From Flectonema sp. DT1601 (Eukaryota > Euglenozoa > Diplonemea > Diplonemida > Diplonemidae): 64,000 nucleotides of DNA. The stretch is from the NCBI GenBank assembly GCA_964019425.1, contig OZ025783.1:620001-684000 (forward strand). The letters run 5' to 3'. The notes beneath the pieces are model-generated. The model was not told where the DNA came from and did not search any database. It was given only the letters and a program-made list of their open reading frames with translations. Positions 54,201 through 61,102 of the stretch are shown here, piece by piece. Position 1 is the stretch's first letter. Each line of letters starts with the position of its first letter. Made by a program: the position numbers and the translations under genes.

Positions 54201-55439
54201 ATAGAAAACTTCTATCCAGATATCAGTTTGGTTGTTTTGGGTACTGACGCTGATACAACTGTCATGCCGTACTCTTTGGAGGTAAATTATATTAAATTCT
54301 ATCAAATACCTGCAGCAACTACTCCTCCCACACCATCAACACGTGCACCAATCCCCCCTGGAGACACTGCAGTCCCCGTACCAATTGGACAGAGTGGTGT
54401 TGAAGTCGCTCTCGTTATCTCAAGTATTAGTAAACCACAGGCCTCCAGTGCTCTTCAGTCAATGGTAACAAAGTTAATGTCATCACAAGCGCTGAATCAG
54501 GCTAGGTGTATTCGAATCTGCTCAGTTGAACGAGCAAGTATTAACTCCGCCTGGAATGAAGTCGGTTGTTTTAAATGCGACGGAACTTCATTTTCAAGAG
54601 GTGTCACTCAACTAGTGACAACAGGTTATAGAGGTTACATCCAAGGTGCCACTGGTCTCGCAAAGAATGACTTGGACACTGCGGTTGTAACAGCAGGAAG
54701 GGAAGTTTCCACTACTACCGGAGGAACCTACGAGGATGCCCAAACATTTGTGGGTACTCCAGTTCCTCCGACCCCGCCACCACCTGCGGCTCCGACACTG
54801 GCTCCACCTCCGACACCAATTCCTGTTCAAGTTCATCAGAAGAAATTTAATGCCACCCTCGTACTGTCGGGTATATCTCAGTCGGGCTTTGTCGCAGCGG
54901 CAGCCGGCTTTGTTACAGAAGTTCAGACCCAACTAGCTGGTACCTCGACTGTTATTTGTAGAAAGTTGTGCGCATCGACTTTGGCAAATGGGAATTGGAG
55001 CGACGGAGTCTGTTACAAGTGTGATGGCAGCAAACTGGGAAGGAGTTTTGTACAACTTCAGAATGGAGCTTTTACTGGACACGCAGAAGGGGTTACTGAT
55101 AAAGACTCTAATTTCTTACAGCGAACTGTACAGAACGCTGCGTTGAAAACTGCATCAAATGCAGGTGCAGTTCTCGAGACGACTACTTCTGATCTTCAAG
55201 TTGATGTTATTGTGACTGCTGAACCAGCAGTCCTTATCAGAGCTGATAGTACTGAAGATCAATCAATCATCATAGCGAGTCTAGTTATCTGTGCTGGTCT
55301 TATATTGATATCAATTATTGGAGCAGTTATCTACACGAAATGTTGTAATAAGAAATCTGAGAAAACGGAAGAAGTTGAAGGTGAGGAAATGGAGGACGGA
55401 GGTGACGATGTTCTTTCTGTTGACGGCAAGGAAAACTAA
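48216..55439 (+). CDS. Giant surface protein: three (7 Cys-repeats + GH16) modules, catalytically degenerate
   Basis: 2407 aa type I membrane protein. Signal peptide MRAAIGFILLVSCMDAVAQ, then three copies of one large module: seven Cys-rich repeats of about 55-60 residues (C-x3-W...C...C-x2-C-G...I...C-x2-C) followed by a GH16 beta-jellyroll domain. GH16 domains lie at about 49530-50265, 51580-52310 and 53600-54310. The GH16 active-site motif is E-x-D-x-(x)-E; here it reads VIDIFR (V547-R552), EISIGD (E1228-D1233) and SINVVR (S1904-R1909), so no copy keeps the pair of catalytic Glu. The domains probably bind beta-glucans rather than cut them. Two SEA-like modules with Pro-rich linkers, a transmembrane helix near residues 2350-2375 and an acidic tail follow. 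The acceptor CTAAAACAG ends at 48201, 14 nt upstream. Single exon. Confidence 0.85.
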   Translation: MRAAIGFILLVSCMDAVAQLQLTVRCRSKATSEACEETGCSSTCETRIGDNVALGMDVDTAMTVVGRQFPRACGPCVIHDLCETKMDLHACPTAMNCGTCGSKILHELSNGNSDALAKVAGNEAVCSACGTPRGVTNVCYAVWNTQVCVGDSCKTCGDRITEEYTNGRKIATSMNIIGSQFSLCSDCSSLPRGVPSSCAPYWTMNANGLECGMRINRKITNSVTGDVAATMVAEQFPMECLGCATPTGVTAKCLSVWSTKLDSTCTSGCATCGSAITAAVNSGSTTAASMISVAATNSVCGQCAPPTGVSELCYSVFNNIVCEYGICNKCSDLLDNFVSDNLLIAEAMVRVATNAPAECGYCGVSSGCLAIWNNPSCGSGCTGSVQTCGQVVQNSLSQRLHSNVPEALTAAARQYSPCSACAFPVTPAPVAGTPKPSSFLDTFQLLWEDKFEATGLNPQRWAYDNGNGEDGEIQTYAQSAVTVSGRNLLITATGGITTTNTSGRITTRGLSEITYGYVEVRMKPPAAAVGASPRVWFASTDTNSMGVIDIFRNSGKRPQTVHNFVQTQANNGKNAIEFCTLSTGSLFNPRCFNDVSPAKLQDEFHTYAMEWSPFAIEFYIDDVHVGVYDRPTAPTPRNWPFTGKFYLNIALALGGEFADNFANPAALPYTMNVDYVKVYQKTALVGVEGPCLLVANKFACEVNTCKTCLEWVTLEIENDGLKPEEAMAVVAKKFTAVCGLCGVSNLCHTETFEKIACSGTTCSTQKCGELITTKLNSNDSNSFSAAQIIGKQYPTSCGECTVPSGVTAACYVLWNTRACDANNRCSTCGERVRMMSARTTLSIQSIMNVIGFEFSQCAACSSVTAGVPRLCPLAWAVDTCRLSSTSTCSSLRCSAVIGNLVSNGASITDAAMQAAATHPTSCQQCSSIEGITSTCLAVWNTNACGLFDICQTCGFRIAALVTSGSSPAAAMTVTGSDFTVCSPCNSPTGITEQCYSTFTRMACDVGILASDNVCMTCGVRIMKLLATKTAAEAMLQVSMQYPKDCGLCGIPNSCYEIWNTLTAVQQPLQPPPATCGKVISDKLSESIQADVAMSDISILYSACSECTPATPPTPVSTTILKTHKLVWEDTFSTQTLNPSSWTISTGSGINNELQTYSESSVSIVNNKLVLTASKNGNTIESGRVTTKGNIDFTFGYLEISAKMPPAVKGSVTSLKLESSVGSFPNDGEISIGDILGSISGVITSKIETQALNGNSATKKCLLTKTSDPDPNCNEEIKKPKTDLYTGFHKYAIQWTPAGITTYFDEHQVMRIPKPPGAPRNVWPFGKDFSIALSLAVGGTVGGASGVDETKFPYTLEVDSIKLYRQPPPQGVVEPCISAFYNSRCRGNVCTTCGELIEREIKEEKRSAIDAMWIVGTRNPTVCGKCTINPKCYEIRATEACSSGVCKTCESRINVELQSSNGNAAKKVGVAFPTECGSCTIQPQCHAIWFHKVCTDEDGCISCGDRINTLVQTTSSTLTAAMNTIGYRYPDVCGSCSVVTRGVPTTCAPFWEFNACDSSGICKTCGQRINEAAMPSTTKSDISMGVATDFPVCRGCSTIPGVPSNCLGVWDTIACAGSICETCGTRIQNIVTANSYSTAEAMISIASLFPTSCGPCGPPAGVTEWCYEHWNAATCNPTTKVCNTCGSLITNEITVGKAAAEAMLSVANSQPKSCTLCGVSANCYRIWRSPSCITNCPAVSSTCGELIINLIQDGVFTLVREAATAVARQYPSCSACGDTTPVPSPTSGIPTTVGSDYHLVWVEDFNQPAIDTSVWQYSLGAGGTNEVQSFTQEAVSVRDGVLVITAEQTQGGITSGRIHTKGTKDFKYGYLEISAKLPATAKGARVSLSMLPTEEKYGAWPDSGSINVVRQNGDEAGTIYSALNSQAENRNNERLSCGLTLTSVFNPKCHSTVLNDVTTFRVYSMLWTETLVEIYIDGVTIASFPRVTQTTASWPFIENFYPDISLVVLGTDADTTVMPYSLEVNYIKFYQIPAATTPPTPSTRAPIPPGDTAVPVPIGQSGVEVALVISSISKPQASSALQSMVTKLMSSQALNQARCIRICSVERASINSAWNEVGCFKCDGTSFSRGVTQLVTTGYRGYIQGATGLAKNDLDTAVVTAGREVSTTTGGTYEDAQTFVGTPVPPTPPPPAAPTLAPPPTPIPVQVHQKKFNATLVLSGISQSGFVAAAAGFVTEVQTQLAGTSTVICRKLCASTLANGNWSDGVCYKCDGSKLGRSFVQLQNGAFTGHAEGVTDKDSNFLQRTVQNAALKTASNAGAVLETTTSDLQVDVIVTAEPAVLIRADSTEDQSIIIASLVICAGLILISIIGAVIYTKCCNKKSEKTEEVEGEEMEDGGDDVLSVDGKEN

Positions 55440-55799
55440 AATTTTCTGACTTTATCTACCTCTCCACTCCGACTGGGACCATATCCCTTTGTACAACACA
55501 ATATACGATACCTGTTCTATTAATGAATATCGTTATCGAATCCTTCTAATTACATCACAAAGCCTGTTTGGATGTTAATATACAACTATTCTGTTCTTCT
55601 TTATAATACATGCGTCGTCTACAGATAGTCTGCATCCCTTTTTTCCCTGATCAATACACGACAATGCAGGTGTTCTGTCTCTTCCAATTGTATTCTATTT
55701 TATGTTTTTTTTTTTTCCCCCTGTCACCCTGGAGATTTTAAATCTTGTTATAGACATAGTATCGAAGGAATACATGCATGTCATACACAGTTACTTTTG

Positions 55800-55832
<33 letters not shown>

Positions 55833-56544
55833 CCGTACCCTTCCCTCATAATTACGGTTCCTGTATTAAACGCCGCGATCAACAAATAATGACATTAATC
55901 GTTTCATCCGAATTTCAATTTTTTTTTTTTTTTTTTTCACTTTTCCCCCCATGATTTGATTTCGCTCGTCATAGCAGTTTTGTTTTGTTGTGTAGCCATC
56001 AATAGTTTTCAACTTAGCTAAAGGCTATGGTTATATGGTTGACACGTTCATTTTTCATTCTCTTTTTTTGGGTATTTGTTAAGTTTTGTTGACCTGACTG
56101 CAGTGGCGTAAATAAATAAAATCGTTTTTTTTCTTCTTCTCTTTTTTTCTTCTTGTTGGTATAGTACCCCCAATTTCCCTTACCCCTCCCGCTCTATATT
56201 ATTAATTTCAGTATTAAGTTTATCTCTCGGGGGAAAACAAAAAAAAACGGAAAAAAAAAAAGAGAATTTTTCTTTTTTGTGTTTTTTTCCCGTTAAGACC
56301 TGTCTAATAGCCGCCCCATGTCGATACTATTCGAAAGTGTTGATAATTTTACTTCAATGGCTATATTTGTTCTTTTTCACAATGTTTGTTAATATTTTTG
56401 ACGGTGTTTTTAAAAGAATAAAAAAAAAACATATCTCATTCTGCACAGCTCAAATATGAAAAATTCTATTAAAGTACGACACTGCAATCAACTAGACAGA
56501 TGCTTTCCTTGGTTTTGACTTTTTTACTATTATTCATCACTCAG
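55440..56544. other. Intergenic region with 30-nt A run
   Basis: About 1.1 kb holding an A run of about 30 nt (55800-55829), T runs and an acceptor-like CTACAG near 55618-55623. A frame at 56277-56459 begins inside T-rich DNA and is not called. Confidence 0.4.
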
Positions 56545-56599
56545 TATCTACACAGACGGTTACTGATGTCGTAGGGTTCGAGTTCTTAGAGATAACTTC

Positions 56600-56891
56600 A
56601 TGGTATGACTTTATTAGGTTGTTGAATCGGTTTTGTCTGATGAGTTTAGAATACTGAGATGAAAAATTAAAACAACAGGGCAACACATTGTGGTCTACGT
56701 ACCACCTAACAAATACTAACGGTGATTGCGTTGAGTTTTGGGGACTTCCACCTGGTAAAGACTTCCCTCGAGTGCAGAAGGATGTTCCCAATATGAAGAG
56801 AGGAAGCTGCAGAGGAACAGAAATGTATCGAATATATAGACCTCATAGCATGACAGAGAAGGATATGTTTTACGCATCCAAAGGGAAATAA
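56600..56891 (+). CDS. Small 71-aa protein whose start codon ends exon 1
   Basis: The ATG at 56600-56602 is immediately followed by a GTATGA donor; the intron is 56603-56678 (76 nt, acceptor AACAACAG) and exon 2 runs 56679-56891 in phase 0. The product begins MGNTLWSTYHLTN and contains CVEFWGLPPGKDFPRVQKDV and an Arg/Tyr/Lys-rich end. Intron size and sites match verified introns in this window, and exon 2 has no ATG at its own start. MGN resembles a myristoylation start but Trp at position 6 breaks the usual rule. No family recognised. The leader after an acceptor at 56544 holds a two-codon upstream frame (ATGTCGTAG). Confidence 0.5.
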
Positions 56892-57158
56892 CGGAACTGG
56901 AAAGCAACGAGAATATTGCAATACATCTGAGAGCATGCCTGTGTGCATAAAGTTATACTTATTTTAACTCCTTAGACAGTTACACGTTACGAGTGGTTAC
57001 TTCTGTTTTGTGTATTGAGATTGTGGATTACTTAACTAACTTCAACAGGTAAGAATGTCCAATGTGATTAGTTAGCGGCCATGCAGAGCCTTGTTTTGTA
57101 TGTGGGTGTTATTTACTATTTATTTGTAATACGAAATCAATTATCAGAATCCAGCAAT

Positions 57159-57380
57159 ATGGAAGCCCAGGTAGGCCTCGCCTCAATGGCAGCTTTCGCA
57201 GCGAATGAGAGCGCAGCACAGAGAGAAGCTAACTCCAATAGGGTTCCAGAATTGTTGCTACCGAAGGGAAAGGTTGGGAAGCTGATTATTCGAAAGTGTG
57301 ACACTGCAGCAGAGTGTGCGTGGAGACATCAGCAAAAACAACTTCTGAAGGATCTTAATTTGAAGTACAAATATAGTTGA
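57159..57380 (+). CDS. Small 73-aa Ala/Lys-rich protein
   Basis: Begins MEAQVGLASMAAFAANESAA; an Ala/Glu helix is followed by LLLPKGKVGKLIIRKC and a basic helical end. The start at 57159 is chosen because the acceptor TTATCAG ends at 57147, 11 nt upstream. An alternative in-frame ATG at 57081 would add a 26-residue hydrophobic leader (LVLYVGVIYYLFVI), which could be a membrane anchor; which is used cannot be decided. No family recognised. The stop lies only 12 nt before the tandem array. Confidence 0.5.
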   Translation: MEAQVGLASMAAFAANESAAQREANSNRVPELLLPKGKVGKLIIRKCDTAAECAWRHQQKQLLKDLNLKYKYS

Positions 57381-57391
57381 TATCCGAACAC

Positions 57392-58471
57392 TTCAGATAA
57401 AGAATACGTACCACTACTGCTATCTCTTTAGATCATGTCCAGCCCTTCAGATAAAGAGTACGTACCACTACTGCTATCTCTTTAGATCATGTCCAGCCCT
57501 TCAGATAAAGAGTACGTACCACTACTGCTATCTCTTTAGATCATGTCCAGCCCTTCAGATAAAGAGTACGTACCACTACTGCTATCTCTTTAGATCATGT
57601 CCAGCCCTTCAGATAAAGAATACGTACCACTACTGCTATCTCTTTAGATCATGTCCAGCCCTTCAGATAAAGAGTACGTACCACTACTGCTATCTCTTTA
57701 GATCATGTCCAGCCCTTCAGATAAAGAGTACGTACCACTACTGCTATCTCTTTAGATCATGTCCAGCCCTTCAGATAAAGAATACGTACCACTACTGCTA
57801 TCTCTTTAGATCATGTCCAGCCCTTCAGATAAAGAGTACGTACCACTACTGCTATCTCTTTAGATCATGTCCAGCCCTTCAGATAAAGAGTACGTACCAC
57901 TACTGCTATCTCTTTAGATCATGTCCAGCCCTTCAGATAAAGAGTACGTACCACTACTGCTATCTCTTTAGATCATGTCCAGCCCTTCAGATAAAGAGTA
58001 CGTACCACTACTGCTATCTCTTTAGATCATGTCCAGCCCTTCAGATAAAGAGTACGTACCACTACTGCTATCTCTTTAGATCATGTCCAGCCCTTCAGAT
58101 AAAGAATACGTACCACTACTGCTATCTCTTTAGATCATGTCCAGCCCTTCAGATAAAGAGTACGTACCACTACTGCTATCTCTTTAGATCATGTCCAGCC
58201 CTTCAGATAAAGAGTACGTACCACTACTGCTATCTCTTTAGATCATGTCCAGCCCTTCAGATAAAGAATACGTACCACTACTGCTATCTCTTTAGATCAT
58301 GTCCAGCCCTTCAGATAAAGAGTACGTACCACTACTGCTATCTCTTTAGATCATGTCCAGCCCTTCAGATAAAGAGTACGTACCACTACTGCTATCTCTT
58401 TAGATCATGTCCAGCCCTTCAGATAAAGAATACGTACCACTACTGCTATCTCTTTAGATCATGTCCAGCCC
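57392..58471 (+). repeat. Twenty-copy 54-bp tandem array with higher-order structure
   Basis: Exactly 1080 bp, 20 units of 54 bp, identical except for one A/G site (AAAGAATAC or AAAGAGTAC). Copies 1, 5, 8, 14, 17 and 20 carry A and the rest G, so units 2-10 and 11-19 have the same pattern: a 486-bp, nine-unit block duplicated intact. Each unit contains a pyrimidine tract, an AG and an ATG 3 nt later (CTATCTCTTTAGATCATG), then a 16-codon frame, MSSPSDKEYVPLLLSL, closed by TAG. Because 54 is a multiple of 3, one frame (QIKSTYHYCYLFRSCPAL per unit) is open across the whole array but has no ATG. The near-identity implies recent expansion or homogenisation. Confidence 0.95.
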
Positions 58472-58748
58472 TTCGGATTCAACTATCGTGATAATGCTGA
58501 TAAAACTGCAACTTTCTTATGAGATTCGTATCGTCCGCAAACACTTATTACACTTAATTGGTATTCCATTTTACATCGTTGTATCTATTCATTACTTTAT
58601 GAATAATTTCGTATTCTGGTTTTTATTTCGTACAGGAATTCTATATATGAGAAGGGCTAAAGTTTCATATTTTTATAGCAGTTTTTACTATAATTTATTT
58701 ATTCAGGGAGAAAAGTTGTTTTATCAAATATTATGTCAACCACTCTGA
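58461..58748 (+). other. Frame opening in the last array unit, doubtful gene or upstream exon
   Basis: The ATG of the last repeat unit opens a 95-codon frame because the downstream flank diverges before the stop found in other units (MSSPSDSTIVIMLIKLQ...). It is hydrophobic and AT-driven and overlaps the next gene's start by 16 nt. A possible donor (GTATCG after ATTC, about 58524) joined to the acceptor ending at 58706 would put MSSPSDSTIVIMLIKLQ in frame with the PhnD-like gene. Weak evidence; it may be untranslated. Confidence 0.2.
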
Positions 58749-59554
58749 AAGCGATATCCATTCAGTCTCCTCTGGTTGCAGATCATTGCAAACTTATATT
58801 TGACTATTTAAGTGAGATCACTGGAATACAATGTGATTTTAACGATGACAACACGTGGCAGGAAAGAGCAGCTCAGCTTGATAGCGGAGAGGCTCAAATT
58901 GGATGGGTGTGTGGTCCTGTCTATTGTGGAAAATCTTCAGGAAAATTTGAAATACTTGGGAGTCCTGTTCACAAAGCAGAAAGATATAACAATAAGCCTG
59001 TATACTACTCGGATGTTGTTGTACGTGTTAACTCTCCTTGTGACTCGTTTGTTGATCTGAAAGGCTCTTCATTCGGATTTAATGAACCAATATCCCAGTC
59101 TGGCCACGGCTGTGTAAAATATAAAATCTCTACTTTAGATAAAGAACATTGGAATGGGTTCTTCTCAAAGGTTACCCAGACAGGCGCACACCTAACATCA
59201 TTAGATATGATTATAAAAGGTGAGATAGACTGCGCTGCGATTGACACAACTATGTTAGATGGCCTGCTGCTCAGTGATCCTTCTCTGCTTACTAAGATTA
59301 AAATAATCGATACTCTAGGACCAAGTCCTATTCCGCCATGGATTATATCCACATCTGTACCAGCTACTGTACGAGAGACGTTACGTAATGCATTTGTCAC
59401 GATGCATGAGACAAGACGTGGTCGTGAAATATTGAATTCTGGTGGCCTATCGAGAATGGCTCTCGCAGATGACGATTCCTATAATTTGATAAGAAAATTT
59501 CAAAAAGATTCTCAATGTACATCGTGGGGAGTTGATGTTGTTAAATTAAACTGA
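58733..59554 (+). CDS. PhnD-like phosphate/phosphonate-type substrate-binding protein, cytosolic
   Basis: 273 aa, the full length of a bacterial PhnD-family periplasmic binding protein minus its signal. Conserved blocks in order: LDSGEAQIGWVCGPVYC, KPVYYSDVVVRVNSPCDSF, DLKGSSFGFNEPISQSGHG, TQTGAHLTSLDMIIKGEIDC, AAIDTTMLDGLL, IDTLGPSPIPPWIIS and TVRETLRNAFVTMHETRRGR. In bacteria these bind phosphonates or phosphite for ABC import. Here there is no signal peptide or lipobox and no transporter genes nearby, so the protein is probably cytosolic and repurposed, and its origin is most simply horizontal transfer from bacteria. Host-like codon use and an acceptor TTATTCAG ending at 58706 (26 nt upstream) argue that it is a resident gene, not contamination. 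Ligand unknown. Confidence 0.85.
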   Translation: MSTTLKAISIQSPLVADHCKLIFDYLSEITGIQCDFNDDNTWQERAAQLDSGEAQIGWVCGPVYCGKSSGKFEILGSPVHKAERYNNKPVYYSDVVVRVNSPCDSFVDLKGSSFGFNEPISQSGHGCVKYKISTLDKEHWNGFFSKVTQTGAHLTSLDMIIKGEIDCAAIDTTMLDGLLLSDPSLLTKIKIIDTLGPSPIPPWIISTSVPATVRETLRNAFVTMHETRRGREILNSGGLSRMALADDDSYNLIRKFQKDSQCTSWGVDVVKLN

Positions 59555-59782
59555 ACTGATATAATTATAAGACTGTATCCTCAACAAATACGAATCGCAC
59601 GATTCTTATACTTTTCTAACCACCAACGTATTCTTTCTCTCTTTCTTCAACAGAATAATCGCGTGTTTGCTATTGTGTACAACGTTGTGTACAACATCAC
59701 CCTGTTGGTGGTATCAGAAGTTTTATTTTGTTTATGTCACCAGTAGAGAGACACTCCTTACTTTTTATTCAGCACATCAAAG

Positions 59783-61102
59783 ATGACGAAGAAAGGATTG
59801 ATGTGCACTGTGTGTGGTGATATTCGAAGTAGCGACATGTGTTGTGTGATGCACATCATGGAATCAGACGACGTCAGAGAATCAAGAAGGAAACGAATAA
59901 TTGCATCAGAAATATTTCTAGCCATGGGAGGTAAAGGACTTCGTATGGTGTATTACAACAGGTGGCTTCGGTTTGCAAGGGAAAGTAAAAACTCTGCTCA
60001 GCTAAAACGATTTCGTAATGAAGTTTATATTCGGAGAGCTCAACGACTCGAACTGGAATTAGAACGAGCGATTCTAATTGCGGACTTGCAAGACGCGAAG
60101 AGTGAAAGTACGAAAGTAATTGAAACAAATGAAACTTTGATCATAAAAAACGATTCATTAGTAAAATCATTACAAGAAGCTTCCGCAATAGTCACCCGAC
60201 TGCAGTCTGAATTGGAATCGCAATCGGCATCCGTCAAGCAACTCCAAACCCAACAACTCGCAACAACATCTCGCAACGCTACTTCAATAGCACGACGTGT
60301 GCTGTCAATAATTATATCTAACTCTGATAAGGAAGTCTCGTGTCGTTATTTCAACACGTTGCGAAGGTTCGCATTTCAACAAACTCTCCGAAAACAACTT
60401 ACCGACCACTACAATAGTCGTCTCGTGCATAAGGATTCTCAGCTTCAGTTTCTATCCCAGGACACGACTGATGCAAAGAAAGCTGCGTCTATGGCACAAA
60501 AAGAAGTTCATTTAGCGCGAGACAGACTTAACGACAAGCAGCGGGAGTGCAATTCTCTGCAACGAACCATGTCATCGAGCAAACAACAGTTGGAAACATT
60601 GAAGAAGGAGTTAAGTAATACTGTGAAGGAACAGCAACGACTTACTTCACAAAGAAAGTTATTATCTTCGACATATCTGAGTGGCGTATCTTTAGCTCTG
60701 CTGCGTCGTACGTCCTCAGCGATCCGTCAGCGTGCGTACACTAAACTTAGAACACATACTCGAGAAAGTTTATTAACTCGAGTAAAGGATCTTTGTAAAT
60801 CACAGAATGCTCGACTTCGTGCACTAGATATTAATTCTAATAATAATTCTTCGAAAATGCGATTCGGCGGTGAGCCGCTTGCTGCACGACGGCCTTCACT
60901 TGTTGCCTTCTCATCGCTTCCCCGCTCCGCACCAATTACTCCACTCTCTGTGAGTGGTTCTGGTCTGAGCTCGTTCTCAACACTTCGGAAACCGTCACTT
61001 GGGATTCGAACATTTACTATTCCACAGCAATCCTGTCAAAGTTACGATAGTCTTCAGGATCAAATTACTGTTGGAGAGTCGATGGCTGAAGTTGAACTTT
61101 AA
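59783..61102 (+). CDS. Coiled-coil protein with kinetoplastid-like RxYxxKLRxxA repeats
   Basis: 439 aa. The N-terminus has a small Cys/His cluster (CTVCGDIRSSDMCCVMH). Three copies of a helical motif follow at spaced intervals: GLRMVYYNRWLRFARESK, SDKEVSCRYFNTLRRFAFQQ and SSAIRQRAYTKLRTHTRE, separated by long coiled coils. Repeats of the form R-x-Y-Y/F-x-K-L-x-x-(F/A) alternating with coiled coil are a hallmark of large flagellar and cytoskeletal proteins of kinetoplastids, which supports a euglenozoan source; the role here is inferred from that. The C-terminal 90 residues are disordered and Ser/Pro-rich. The acceptor TTTATTCAG ends at 59772, 10 nt before the ATG. Confidence 0.7.
   Translation: MTKKGLMCTVCGDIRSSDMCCVMHIMESDDVRESRRKRIIASEIFLAMGGKGLRMVYYNRWLRFARESKNSAQLKRFRNEVYIRRAQRLELELERAILIADLQDAKSESTKVIETNETLIIKNDSLVKSLQEASAIVTRLQSELESQSASVKQLQTQQLATTSRNATSIARRVLSIIISNSDKEVSCRYFNTLRRFAFQQTLRKQLTDHYNSRLVHKDSQLQFLSQDTTDAKKAASMAQKEVHLARDRLNDKQRECNSLQRTMSSSKQQLETLKKELSNTVKEQQRLTSQRKLLSSTYLSGVSLALLRRTSSAIRQRAYTKLRTHTRESLLTRVKDLCKSQNARLRALDINSNNNSSKMRFGGEPLAARRPSLVAFSSLPRSAPITPLSVSGSGLSSFSTLRKPSLGIRTFTIPQQSCQSYDSLQDQITVGESMAEVEL

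Noticed and set aside
56570-56600. TTCGA-containing stretch like a tRNA T-loop
   Set aside because: Flanking bases do not form the T-arm stem and no acceptor, D or anticodon arm could be drawn.
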